Of a stretch of 64,000 nucleotides of DNA, positions 26,928 through 36,666 are shown in pieces; the first letter of the stretch is position 1, and the number at the start of each line of letters is the position of its first letter. A program made the position numbers and the translations under genes. The DNA comes from Desulfovibrio sp. JY (lineage in GTDB: Bacteria > Desulfobacterota > Desulfovibrionia > Desulfovibrionales > Desulfovibrionaceae), in NCBI GenBank assembly GCA_021730285.1, contig CP082962.1:744001-808000 (forward strand), given 5' to 3'. The notes beneath the pieces were generated by a model. That model was given only the letters and a program-made list of their open reading frames with translations, ran no database searches and had not been told where the DNA came from.

Positions 26928-27557
26928 TTACTTGGCCAAAGCGGCTTCGATTTCGCGGACCATGTCGGGGTGGGGTTCGTAGCCGGTGGTGCGGGCGCGT
27001 TCCACGAATTCCTTGGCCTTGGCGAAATCGCCGCGTTCCATGGCGATAAGGGCCAGGTTGTTGAGGGCCGGGCCGAACATGGGCTCGATCTCCAGGGCCT
27101 TGGTGCTGTGAAATTCCGCGCTTTCGAGATCGCCCTTCATGAACAGCGCGCTGCCGAGGGTGGCCATGGCCTGGACGTATTTGGGGTCGATCTTGATGGC
27201 CCGGCGCAGGGCCTTTTCGGCCTTGTCCACCTCGCCGCGCTGCAGATGCACGAAGCCGATGTTGCCGTAGGGCACGGCGAAAAGGGGCCGGGCCCGGCAG
27301 GCCTTCTCGTTCCACTCCAGGCAGCCGTCGAGGTCGCCCTTGTTCATGGCCAGGCCGCCCAGCTGGACAAAGCCCTCGGCCAGGCCCGGCGAGCATTCCA
27401 CGGCCTGGTGGAATTCCGCCTCGGCCTCGATCAGCCGTCCCTTGGCCACGTAGGCCGTGCCCAGGTTGTAATGGGACACGCCGCAGCCGGGGTTTTGCGA
27501 CAGGCGCTTTTTGATTTCGTCGATGAATTCGTCGGGAGTCTGGGCGGTGTATTCCAT
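26928..27557 (-). CDS. Tetratricopeptide-repeat protein
   Basis: A 209-residue cytoplasmic TPR protein with five or more repeats of about 34 residues, for example SHYNLGTAYVAKGRLIEAEA, PYGNIGFVHLQRGEVDKAEK and ALNNLALIAMERGDFAKAKE. TPR arrays mediate protein-protein contact. It is the last gene of a minus-strand run after the YkgJ-like gene and a small conserved gene, with only 20 bases to the gene ahead, so it is likely co-transcribed. Partner unknown. Confidence 0.85.
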   Translation of the reverse strand: MEYTAQTPDEFIDEIKKRLSQNPGCGVSHYNLGTAYVAKGRLIEAEAEFHQAVECSPGLAEGFVQLGGLAMNKGDLDGCLEWNEKACRARPLFAVPYGNIGFVHLQRGEVDKAEKALRRAIKIDPKYVQAMATLGSALFMKGDLESAEFHSTKALEIEPMFGPALNNLALIAMERGDFAKAKEFVERARTTGYEPHPDMVREIEAALAK

Positions 27558-27577
27558 GCGCGTTCCTTACCTCGGTT

Positions 27578-27937
27578 CTATTTGGTCGGGCCAAGTTCGG
27601 CGTCGACGCCTTCCCTGGCCAACAGTTCCTTGTACCATTTGCAAAAGGCGTACATGCCCTGGTGCTTTTCCGAGCCGTTCATGACCCCCATGCACACTTC
27701 CCAGGCGCCCTTGGCGAATTCGTTCGACGCGCCCTTGTGGGCGGCCAGGAATTCGTTGACCAGTTGCTGCCCGGTGCGGCGCGAGGCGTCCTCGCGCATA
27801 TCCAGGGGATCGTTGGGCTCCTGGAAGGGGTCCCAGGCATCGAAGCCGATCTTGTCGATGAAGCGGCGGCGACGGGGGCTCAGCTTTTCGTACATGGCGC
27901 GCTTGGCAGCCGCAAGATCCTCGGGCGAAAGAGCCAT
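27578..27937 (-). CDS. Conserved small protein, function unknown
   Basis: A 119-residue soluble protein: MALSPEDLAAAKRAMYEKL, RRRRFIDKIGFDAWDPFQEP, then KGAWEVCMGVMNGSEKHQGM. Its start codon abuts the stop of the YkgJ-like gene. The Trp-rich WDPFQEPNDPLDMR stretch and the conserved gene group (YkgJ-like, TPR, ferredoxin) suggest a Desulfovibrio-specific family. No motif supports a function. Confidence 0.65.
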   Translation of the reverse strand: MALSPEDLAAAKRAMYEKLSPRRRRFIDKIGFDAWDPFQEPNDPLDMREDASRRTGQQLVNEFLAAHKGASNEFAKGAWEVCMGVMNGSEKHQGMYAFCKWYKELLAREGVDAELGPTK

Positions 27938-28786
27938 CTACTTCTCCCCGTCCGTATCGCCATCGGCGTCGGGGCCCGGAATCACCCAGGTTGTCGAGCC
28001 GCCGCAGGAAGCGCAGGCCGAAGACCCGGGGGCCTCGCCGCACGAGCCGCAGTTCGCGCCATTGGCCTGGGACGCCGCCATGGGAGCCTGGGCCGCGGCC
28101 GGCGGGGCCGGCGGCATCTGCACCAGGTCGTCCTCGGTCACGATGCCGAGGTATTCCTCGTCGTATTCGGTGATAAGCGCCAGGGACACCGGCACCAGCA
28201 TGTCGCCCATCAGCGGCAGCTTGGTCGGCAGCGAGGCCACCACGTCCTGGGACAACAGCATGAGCTTGTCCTGGAGCTTTTCGATCTTGACCGTGGGGTA
28301 GCGACCGCCTTGCTCGAATCCGGCCTTGCCGCAAATATGGGCTTCGCCGCCGATCTCGAGGGGCACGCCGTACAGCCGGCAGGTGATGGGGCGGGAATGA
28401 TAGAGGATGCAGCGGTCGTCGTCGCCGAGAAGCGGGCAGCGGATGCGCTCCCGAGCCAGGTCGGCCAGGATCTCGCTGGTCGGCACGCCCTGCTCGCCGG
28501 CCCGAAACGCCTTGCGCTTGAGCTTGTAGTGCTCGCGGTCGGCCTTGTTGGCCCGCTCCAGGACGGCGTCGCGCGCCGCACCGGGGGGAAAGGCCTCGTT
28601 GAATTTGTGGTTAAGGTGCAGGGCCTCGATAAAGGTCAGGTCGAACAGGGCATGGCAGCAATCGCTGCATCCCTCGCCGCAGGCGACCATACCGGGGCAG
28701 GCCTTGGCCACCTTGGCGAAAACGGCGTCGGCCTCGGCGGCAATGGCTTCGTAACGGGCAAAGGCTGGGGAAAAATCCAGGGGCAT
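27938..28786 (-). CDS. YkgJ-type zinc/iron-chelating Cys-cluster protein
   Basis: A 282-residue protein. The N-terminal half has ACGEGCSDCCHAL, then IRCPLLGDDDRCILYHSRPITCRLYG, the Cys pattern of the YkgJ (CxxxCxxCC) family thought to bind Zn or an Fe-S centre. The C-terminus has a Pro/Ala linker and a second Cys set, CGSCGEAPGSSACASCGG. That tail, two CxxC pairs, is unusual for the family and could bind another metal. Start 28786 is chosen because the upstream part is low-complexity. Function unknown. Confidence 0.8.
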   Translation of the reverse strand: MPLDFSPAFARYEAIAAEADAVFAKVAKACPGMVACGEGCSDCCHALFDLTFIEALHLNHKFNEAFPPGAARDAVLERANKADREHYKLKRKAFRAGEQGVPTSEILADLARERIRCPLLGDDDRCILYHSRPITCRLYGVPLEIGGEAHICGKAGFEQGGRYPTVKIEKLQDKLMLLSQDVVASLPTKLPLMGDMLVPVSLALITEYDEEYLGIVTEDDLVQMPPAPPAAAQAPMAASQANGANCGSCGEAPGSSACASCGGSTTWVIPGPDADGDTDGEK

Positions 28787-28917
28787 GGCTTGGGCTCCAC
28801 GAACGTCCCGGGCCGTGCGCCCATCACGCGGCTCCGCGAGGGTCAAACGGCCCGGGCCGGAGACGGTAACGGGAGCGGACGGCGGTCGACCACTCCCGTT
28901 GCCGGTTACTAGGCGAT

Positions 28918-29106
28918 CTACTCTTCCTCGACGACGATGGCGTCCTGGTCGCAAACCTCGACGCAGGATTCACAGCCCAGGCACTCTTCCATGTTCACGG
29001 CCACGGCCTTGCCGTCGCGCAGCTCATAGACCTCGACCGGGCAGACATCCACACATTCACCGTCGCCGATACACTTCTTCGTATCGACAATGACTTTGTA
29101 TCCCAT
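28918..29106 (-). CDS. Ferredoxin with Asp in place of one cluster Cys (7Fe type)
   Basis: A 62-residue ferredoxin. The first cluster motif reads CIGDGECVDVCP, so an Asp stands where the second Cys would be. The second reads CLGCESCVEVCD, a full set. In Desulfovibrio ferredoxins this Asp form holds a [3Fe-4S] cluster that can convert to [4Fe-4S], next to a regular [4Fe-4S]. It is a cytoplasmic electron carrier, perhaps for pyruvate oxidation. GGAGG precedes ATG 29106. Confidence 0.92.
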   Translation of the reverse strand: MGYKVIVDTKKCIGDGECVDVCPVEVYELRDGKAVAVNMEECLGCESCVEVCDQDAIVVEEE

Positions 29107-29491
29107 GAACAACCTCCGGGCAACAGAGCACAATAAATGTATTTTTTCCAAGGAATGGCGGCAGCTTACACGTGCACGCCCGAAAGATCCGGAAAAGTTT
29201 ACGCAGGATTAGCCCCGGCGTGATTCCGTGTCAAGGGAACTGGCCGCAAGCGGCGCGGCGTTGCGCCCGGGGGAGCCGGGGCAACTTTTTTTCTTGTTTT
29301 TTTTCCGAAACCGACCGAACCGTGAGGGGCATGTAACCGGTCACGCTTTTATACGTCTTCTCCATCCCCCTTAAAGAAATGATACTTTTTTTAAATAAAG
29401 CTCTAAAGTTCCTGGTGGACATGGCCGAAAGGAAGGATGAAGCCTAACTATAAACTTTTCACGCAGGGATGCCTGAAAGCCAGGGAAGGCC
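29107..29491. other. Gene-free interval between divergent ferredoxin and glycosyltransferase genes
   Basis: About 385 bases, AT-rich next to the ferredoxin start and around 29280-29430, with T runs and several hairpin-prone spots such as CCCGGGGGAGCCGGGG. It must hold the ferredoxin and glycosyltransferase promoters, but I find no close sigma-70 or sigma-54 match. Confidence 0.4.
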
Positions 29492-30436
29492 ATGGGCAAG
29501 CTCACCTACTTACAGCCGCGACGCGGCGATATCTCTCCGGTTCTGGTGCTGCTCACCTCGCACAGGCTCGACTGCTTTCTCGTCTGCATCCGTTGCCTGG
29601 AACGCTTTACCAGCCTCGACCGCTTCAAGCACATCTACGTGGTCGGCAACGCGCTTTCCCCCGAGCACACGGCCGTGGCCCGACGCTTCGTCGGCCGCCA
29701 CGCCAACGCCACCCTGGTCGAACGCGGACCGCGCGGCCTGGTCCCGGCCGTGCTGACCGCCGAAAACGAAATCCTCGCCGCCCACATCGACGACGTCATC
29801 ATCAAGATCGACGAGGACCTTTTCGTCACCCCGCACTGGCTCGAACACCTCGTCGACGGCTACATCGACCACGCCGAGCGCCCCGACGTGCCGGTGGTCA
29901 TGCCGCTGGTGCCCATAAGCCCGCCCGGCCGCCACGTGCTCAACCGGTTCCTGCGCGTGTCCTACCCGTCCGAGCGGCACATGTACGGCGGGCCGCCCAT
30001 CGAGGAAAACTGGGTCTACCACCGCTGGATATGGGAAAAGCTGCTCCACGAGAACATGGCCCAGGTGTACCTGCGCGATGCGCCGGCCAAGTACGGCTAT
30101 GTCAGCTACCTGACCATCAACTGCGTGATCTTCGACGCGCGGCTCATGCGCAAGGTGCTGCCCTTTTCCACCACGCGGGTGGCCGGCCAGCCGACCAGCG
30201 ACGAGATGGCCATAAACGCGGCCCTGGCCGCCGGCAAGCAGAAGGTCGCGGTGCTCGGCAGAAGCCTGGCCCACCACTACAGCTTTTCCAGGTGCGAGGA
30301 CTACCTGCGCTCCCACGTGCCCCTCGACGAGGTCTGGCGCTACATGCAGGGAATAACCGAGATGCCGGTGACCACACGGCGTTGCCCCGTCCCCACCGGC
30401 GGCGGCGACCTCAAGCTGCTGCGGGCAGGGGGATAG
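29492..30436 (+). CDS. Glycosyltransferase-like protein (GT-A fold)
   Basis: A 314-residue soluble protein. LVLLTSHRLDCFLVCIRCL and FKHIYVVGNAL at the front and IDDVIIKIDEDLFVTPHW in the middle, whose IDED could be the metal-binding DxD motif, fit a family-2-like glycosyltransferase. The C-terminus has RCEDYLRSHVPLDEVWRYMQ. It is a single gene next to an acyltransferase, so a role in surface polysaccharide or lipid decoration is possible. The ribosome site is close to the ATG (AGGGAAGGCC). Confidence 0.55.
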   Translation: MGKLTYLQPRRGDISPVLVLLTSHRLDCFLVCIRCLERFTSLDRFKHIYVVGNALSPEHTAVARRFVGRHANATLVERGPRGLVPAVLTAENEILAAHIDDVIIKIDEDLFVTPHWLEHLVDGYIDHAERPDVPVVMPLVPISPPGRHVLNRFLRVSYPSERHMYGGPPIEENWVYHRWIWEKLLHENMAQVYLRDAPAKYGYVSYLTINCVIFDARLMRKVLPFSTTRVAGQPTSDEMAINAALAAGKQKVAVLGRSLAHHYSFSRCEDYLRSHVPLDEVWRYMQGITEMPVTTRRCPVPTGGGDLKLLRAGG

Positions 30437-30584
30437 GGAAGAAGCGCAATCTCGAAAAGCATCCGTTTGCAGCGGCTTCACTTTACCCAATTCTCCAACA
30501 TTGCCGCGAGGATTCCTGTGTCCGGGCGAACGCCGTACCAATGGGCAGGCACATCCCGTGCTATCCTCAGGGCAACAGCGTCAT

Positions 30585-32582
30585 TCATTGTGCATCGCCG
30601 AGAAAAACCGCTTTCCCTTGCCGGTTCAGCGGGGATCGACGGCCAACGTCATTAAAGAGGCTTCGCGCGCTTCCGGCAGCAACGAAGCGCTGGCCGAGCA
30701 GCCAGGAGCCACTCATACTGAGATGTTGTGTATCATAGTAAAGGGGCTGAGAAGGCGCATAGGGTGAACACTGCCCATCTTGGCAAACGAGATCACGGAC
30801 GTCCACGACCGTAACATTATCATATGCCGCAGCCACTGCGCCCAGCTGTATGTTGTACGATCCATCGCCTTGGTCAGCATATTTGGACAACGCACGGCAA
30901 TCGACAAGGTGGAGTGAAACGTTTCGAATATCACATTGCCTGTTATAGGAGGGAAAGACTGGAATTTGTGTGATCACATAGACTCGTTTACCCTGTTTGC
31001 GCAGTATATTGAACGTAGCTGCCACGTCGTCCCAGAAGCCGGCAATGCCGGCGTAACCGGACCAAGCCGCAGCCATGAACACCGTGTCGTATTTTTCGAG
31101 TTCCTTCGCTATCTGCTGCCGGTATCTGGTGCAGCTTTCACGCCGCCTACCACCGTATTTACCATCCCGACCGAGTATCGGTGGACATTCAGAATGGCTG
31201 ATATTACGGAAGGAGAACCCTGCGTCCATGGCTGCGGCCCCAAGCAGGCCGACATAATGTGCGGCATGGGAGTCACCCCAAAGAAGTGCCGTCGGCGGAG
31301 TACCGTTGCCGATAACACAACGCGGATCGGAAAACCGCTCCGCGTCAAAGATGCTGAGCTGGCAATCGTAAGTATATAGTTGCGCCTGGGCCGTGTCCGC
31401 ATCCAGCTCCCGCAACTGCTGCCGGTAGACTTCGGCATTCTGCACGATCGTCTCCTTCACCTTGAAGTGCCTCACACTTAGGCCCAAGAGCAAAAAAAAG
31501 CAGGCCGGCAGAACATAGTAGCGTACATAAACGGATTTGAAGGGCACGGTCACGTAGCGCAAGGGAAATTCGACGAACGCATATGAGGCGGCTGCAAGAA
31601 TGGCGGTGACGCCGAGCGCCCCCAAAGCCAACGTCCATGAAATAGTGCTGTGAAAATAGCGGACATAAGCCAGCACAGGCCAATGCCAGAGATACAGCGA
31701 ATAGGAAAGCAGGCCGATCCCTACCAGCACCCGAGTGGAGAGCAGACGGGAAACGAAGGTGGTCCGTTTTGTACCGGAGACGATGAGAAGTACGGCCCCC
31801 ATACAGGCCGGTAAGGAATTTAGGCCGGGAAACACGGAAGATTTGTCGATGCGCATAAAGGAGTACAAAAGCAGAGCGCAACCGAACCACGCCGCAGCCT
31901 CCCGCATACCACGTCCCAAAAGCGTTTCTTCCCCGCCTCGTAAGGGGAGCATGGCCGCCATCGCCCCGAGAAGGAGTTCTCCAGCCCGAGTAGGCAGCAT
32001 GTAAAAACTGAAGATCGGCGCTGTATTGGCCATGTGCTGGGCGAGAGAGAAGGACCCCAGGCACAACAAGCCATAAATCGCAAAGCGGAGTCTGGGACGT
32101 AGCTTCGCCGTGAGCATCACGGTCAGCGGCCACACAAGGTAAAATTGTTCCTCCACCCCCAAAGACCATGTGTGGAGCAAGGGGAGGTCGTCGATCGACG
32201 GTGCGAAATAACTGATGTCAATATGCTTCCAGAAATAAATATTTGATGTCGAGAACAGCACGTACGTAGCGGCTTGGCTCAGCTTGTGGAAGTCAGGTGG
32301 GGCGAGCAACGTCACCCCAGCCGCATAGACGACGGCCAACATGAGAAAACTAGCCGGCACGATACGCTTGATGCGGCGGGCGTAAAACATTGATAGAGAG
32401 AAGGAGCCGTTTGCGAGCCCCTTGAGGATGAGGCTGGTGATCAGAAAGCCGGAAATGACGAAAAAAATGTCGACGCCCGTAAAGCCCCCAGGTGCAATAC
32501 GGTCATTAATATGGTAGGCGATGACCGAGAGCACGGCTATGGCGCGAAGGCCGTCTATGTCCGAACGATACCCCGCTTTCAT
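30585..32582 (-). CDS. Acyltransferase 3 / SGNH fusion (OafA-like O-acetyltransferase)
   Basis: About 665 residues. The N-terminal half is an acyltransferase-3 membrane domain of about ten helices: YRSDIDGLRAIAVLSVIAYH, FTGVDIFFVISGFL and HTWSLGVEEQFYLVWP. The C-terminal half is an SGNH domain with LLWGDSHAAHY and late DTQHLSMSG, the family's Asp-His block. Such proteins add acetyl groups to O-antigen or other cell-surface glycans. Base composition is visibly lower in GC than its neighbours, suggesting transfer. Start 32582 (MKAGYRSDIDG) fits the family; ATG 32717 in the same frame is possible but lacks a ribosome site. Confidence 0.85.
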   Translation of the reverse strand: MKAGYRSDIDGLRAIAVLSVIAYHINDRIAPGGFTGVDIFFVISGFLITSLILKGLANGSFSLSMFYARRIKRIVPASFLMLAVVYAAGVTLLAPPDFHKLSQAATYVLFSTSNIYFWKHIDISYFAPSIDDLPLLHTWSLGVEEQFYLVWPLTVMLTAKLRPRLRFAIYGLLCLGSFSLAQHMANTAPIFSFYMLPTRAGELLLGAMAAMLPLRGGEETLLGRGMREAAAWFGCALLLYSFMRIDKSSVFPGLNSLPACMGAVLLIVSGTKRTTFVSRLLSTRVLVGIGLLSYSLYLWHWPVLAYVRYFHSTISWTLALGALGVTAILAAASYAFVEFPLRYVTVPFKSVYVRYYVLPACFFLLLGLSVRHFKVKETIVQNAEVYRQQLRELDADTAQAQLYTYDCQLSIFDAERFSDPRCVIGNGTPPTALLWGDSHAAHYVGLLGAAAMDAGFSFRNISHSECPPILGRDGKYGGRRRESCTRYRQQIAKELEKYDTVFMAAAWSGYAGIAGFWDDVAATFNILRKQGKRVYVITQIPVFPSYNRQCDIRNVSLHLVDCRALSKYADQGDGSYNIQLGAVAAAYDNVTVVDVRDLVCQDGQCSPYAPSQPLYYDTQHLSMSGSWLLGQRFVAAGSARSLFNDVGRRSPLNRQGKAVFLGDAQ

Positions 32583-32764
32583 GCGTTGGGGTGGTTCACA
32601 GCCACGAGGAGAGGCACCTGGACCATAATGGCGGAAGAACATGGCGTCATCGTGGCGGCGACCGCCTTTGCTTGACGTCGACTCAAGCATGTTGCCGCAT
32701 CTCGTTGTTCCCTTCATCCCGAGTAGTAGCTTTCCGTTCTTTTTGCGTTCCGCGCTCGACCGGC

Positions 32765-34105
<1,341 letters not shown>

Positions 34106-34156
34106 GAAAAGCCTCCGAGCGGGAAAATACGGGAAAAGGGAAAAAACGGCGGACCG

Positions 34157-34585
34157 TCAGCTGATGGGAATGCGGCGTCGCAGGAGTTCGGGCCGGACCT
34201 TGGGCACGAGCACCACCAGCACCCCGTCCTTCATCACGGCCGCGATCTCCGCCCGGGACACGCCCTTGGGCAGGGCGAACCGGCGGCAAAAGGGGCCGTA
34301 GGAACGCTCGAGGACCTGGTACACGCCGCCCTCGGTCTCCCTGGCAAAGGCGCGCCGGCCCTCGACCACCAGAAACCGGCCCCTGGCCTCCACGGAAACG
34401 TCCTCGCGGGACACGCCGGGCAATTCCAGCACGACGCGGAAATCCTCGGCCGTTTCCACCACGTCGGCCACGGGCTGCCAGGCGTAGGCGGCGTCTTTGG
34501 CACCGGCCGGTTCCAGGACCATGCCCTCGGCCTCCGCCCGTATTTCGGACAGGGCCATCCACGAGCTCCACTGCAGCTTGGCCAT
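34157..34585 (-). CDS. Hsp20-family small heat-shock protein
   Basis: A 142-residue alpha-crystallin-type chaperone: YAWQPVADVVETAEDFRVVL and ELPGVSREDVSV start the crystallin domain, and YGPFCRRFALPKGV with MKDGVLVVLVPK ends it. It holds unfolded proteins in the cytoplasm. It lies between the Trm112-like gene and htrA on the same strand, with gaps of about 45-50 bases, which suggests joint stress regulation. Confidence 0.92.
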   Translation of the reverse strand: MAKLQWSSWMALSEIRAEAEGMVLEPAGAKDAAYAWQPVADVVETAEDFRVVLELPGVSREDVSVEARGRFLVVEGRRAFARETEGGVYQVLERSYGPFCRRFALPKGVSRAEIAAVMKDGVLVVLVPKVRPELLRRRIPIS

Positions 34586-34629
34586 ACGCGGCTCCAAAAG
34601 GCCGGGGAAAAGGTCCCCGGGCTTGTACG

Positions 34630-34833
34630 TCAATCCTTGACCGAACGTTTGCCGGCGTCCCAGTCGGCCTGGGGCACGGCTTCCTCGACGAGCATGATGG
34701 GGATGTCGTCGCGCACCGGGTAGACCACGCCGCACGGTTTGCAGGCCAGGCCTTCGCCGTCGCCGAGGACCGTAAGCCCGCCCTTGCATTTGGGGCAGGC
34801 CAGGATGGTGAGCAGATCGGGATTTATGGTCAC
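34630..34833 (-). CDS. Trm112-family zinc-ribbon protein
   Basis: A 67-residue protein with LACPKCKGGL and LACKPCGVVYPVRDDIPIMLV, the pattern of Trm112/YcaR (UPF0434) proteins. In eukaryotes and archaea these activate methyltransferases; bacterial roles are less clear. A zinc ribbon is expected from the two CxxC pairs. It heads a run that continues with Hsp20 and HtrA. Confidence 0.88.
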   Translation of the reverse strand: MTINPDLLTILACPKCKGGLTVLGDGEGLACKPCGVVYPVRDDIPIMLVEEAVPQADWDAGKRSVKD

Positions 34834-34933
34834 AAGACGTCTCCTTTGCGAGAGTGTGGGCCAGTGATAGCCAAATCGGGGGCCGGGCGCAACGGAGGTT
34901 CACAATACCGCCGGCCCGGGCTATGCTTGTCCC

Positions 34934-35836
34934 ATGGCGCTCATTGACTTGCACACGCATTCCACGGCCTCGGACGGCACCCTCCCCCCGGGGGAACTTA
35001 TCGCCCTGGCCGCGAAAAAAGGCCTGGCCGCCGTGGCCCTGACCGACCACGACACCCTGGCCGGCCTGGCCGAAGCCCGGGCCGCCGGCCGGACATGCGG
35101 CGTGGACGTGGTGTCCGGGGTCGAACTGTCCGTGGCCGACGGGGACAGGTCGGTCCATCTGGTGGGCCTTTTCCTGCCCGACGCGCCCGGCCCTCTGGCC
35201 GAGGCCCTGGCCTATCTGCGCGACCGCCGCCACGACCGTAACCGCCGCATCCTCGACAAGCTGCGCGAATGCGGCATTCCCATAGAATACGACACGGTCA
35301 CGGCTCTGGCCAGGGGAGCGGTCGGTCGGCCGCACATCGCCCAGGTGCTCGTGTCCATGGGCGCGGTGACGGGCTTCAAGGAGGCCTTCACCCGCTACCT
35401 CGGCGCCTATGGCCGAGCCTACGTGCCCAAGGACAAGCTGCCCTTTGCCCAGGCCGCCGCGCTCATCCACGACGAGGGCGGGCTGACCGTCCTGGCCCAT
35501 CCCTACATCCTGGGACTGAACGGGCCCGGGCTGGCCGAAACGGTCGAGCGCTACCGCGAGGCCGGGCTCGACGCCATCGAGGCCTTCTACCCCGAGCACT
35601 CCCAGTCCCAGACGCTGGAATACCTGGCCCTGGCCCGCAAGCTGGGCCTCGGCGTCTCGGGCGGGTCGGATTTTCACGGCGACGCCAAGCCGGAAATCGA
35701 GATCGGGCGCGGCCGGGGCAATCTGCGGGTGGACATCTCCGTCCTCGATCTGCTGCGGGCAAGACGGGCCAAGCGCAACGCCGGGTTGGTCCCGGACGGC
35801 GAAAAAGGGCTTGACCAACCGCCCGGGGCAATGTAA
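34934..35836 (+). CDS. PHP-domain phosphoesterase (RNase AM / TrpH-like)
   Basis: A 300-residue PHP protein: DLHTHSTASDG, LTDHDTLAG, VELSV, VLAHPYILG and GGSDFHGD give the full metal-binding set. It resembles YciV/TrpH (RNase AM), which removes 5' nucleotides from 3',5'-bisphosphates and RNAs. The ATG at 34934 gives the family start MALIDLHTHS. It is divergent from the Trm112 run and lies just before rplU (34 bases), perhaps co-transcribed with it. Confidence 0.88.
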   Translation: MALIDLHTHSTASDGTLPPGELIALAAKKGLAAVALTDHDTLAGLAEARAAGRTCGVDVVSGVELSVADGDRSVHLVGLFLPDAPGPLAEALAYLRDRRHDRNRRILDKLRECGIPIEYDTVTALARGAVGRPHIAQVLVSMGAVTGFKEAFTRYLGAYGRAYVPKDKLPFAQAAALIHDEGGLTVLAHPYILGLNGPGLAETVERYREAGLDAIEAFYPEHSQSQTLEYLALARKLGLGVSGGSDFHGDAKPEIEIGRGRGNLRVDISVLDLLRARRAKRNAGLVPDGEKGLDQPPGAM

Positions 35837-35870
35837 AAAGCGCCTCTTCCCTATCGGAGGTCAAACCTAT

Positions 35871-36179
35871 ATGTACGCAATCGTTATGGCTGGCGGCAAG
35901 CAATACAAGGTCCAGGAAGGGGCCACCATCACCGTGGACCTGCTTCCGACCGAAGCCGGCTCCCAATACGTTCTGGACAAGGTGCTGCTGGTTGGCGGCC
36001 CCGAGGTCAAGGTCGGCGCGCCCTATGTTCCCGGCGCTGCCGTGACCTGCGAGGTTACCGGACACGTCAAAGGCAAGAAGATCACGGTCTTCCACAAGCG
36101 CCGCCGGCAGGATTCCCATAAAAAGCAGGGCCATCGCCAGGGCTACACCAAGCTTACGGTGCAGTCCATCCAGGCCTAG
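35871..36179 (+). CDS. rplU: 50S ribosomal protein L21
   Basis: A 102-residue ribosomal protein beginning [17 protein letters not shown], with the family ending [14 protein letters not shown]. The [11 protein letters not shown] segment is typical. The start at 35871 has GGAGG upstream; the open frame before it is not part of the protein. It forms the normal rplU-rpmA pair. Confidence 0.97.
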   Translation: MYAIVMAGGKQYKVQEGATITVDLLPTEAGSQYVLDKVLLVGGPEVKVGAPYVPGAAVTCEVTGHVKGKKITVFHKRRRQDSHKKQGHRQGYTKLTVQSIQA

Positions 36180-36203
36180 GCCGCAGTTTTAAGGAGCCCC
36201 GAC

Positions 36204-36482
36204 ATGGCACATAAAAAAGCGGGCGGCAGTTCCAGAAACGGCCGCGACAGCGCCGGACAGCGGCGCGGCGTCAAGCGCTTCGGCGGCCAGCAGGTCGTCG
36301 CCGGCAACATCCTGGTGCGTCAGCTCGGCACCAAGTTCCACCCCGGCGAGGGCGTGGGCATGGGCCGCGACTACACCCTGTTCGCGCTGGTCAACGGCGT
36401 GGTGAAATTCGAGAAGTATCTGCGCAACAGGCAGGTCAAGACCCGGGTGCTGGTCGTTCCGGCTTCCGACACGACCCAATAG
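36204..36482 (+). CDS. rpmA: 50S ribosomal protein L27
   Basis: A 92-residue protein starting [16 protein letters not shown] and continuing [21 protein letters not shown], the signature of L27. It follows rplU by 24 bases with AAGGAG before the start. In many bacteria obgE comes next, but here a terminator and flagellar motor genes follow. Confidence 0.97.
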   Translation: MAHKKAGGSSRNGRDSAGQRRGVKRFGGQQVVAGNILVRQLGTKFHPGEGVGMGRDYTLFALVNGVVKFEKYLRNRQVKTRVLVVPASDTTQ

Positions 36483-36512
36483 CCTTTCGCGTCTTTTACG
36501 CCTTTTTTTCGC

Positions 36513-36541
36513 GGGCGGGGGGGAGTTCCCCTCGCCCTTTT
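36513..36541 (+). terminator. Intrinsic terminator of rplU-rpmA
   Basis: GGGCGGGGGGGA pairs with TCCCCTCGCCC around AGT and is followed by TTTT. It starts about 30 bases after the rpmA stop. Confidence 0.8.
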
Positions 36542-36666
36542 CGCGTTGGGCTCCTCTTTCCCGGCCGGCGGTTGCCCTTTGCGCGGGGTATGCGTACTTC
36601 TGCAGACAACCATCCGGCCCCTAAACGGATCGGTCGGTTCGGCCGATAGGCAAGGGTGGAGGACCC

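Noticed and set aside
30713-31379. Small open frames on both strands within the acyltransferase gene
   Set aside because: They lie inside the SGNH domain coding region and have no independent ribosome sites or motifs.
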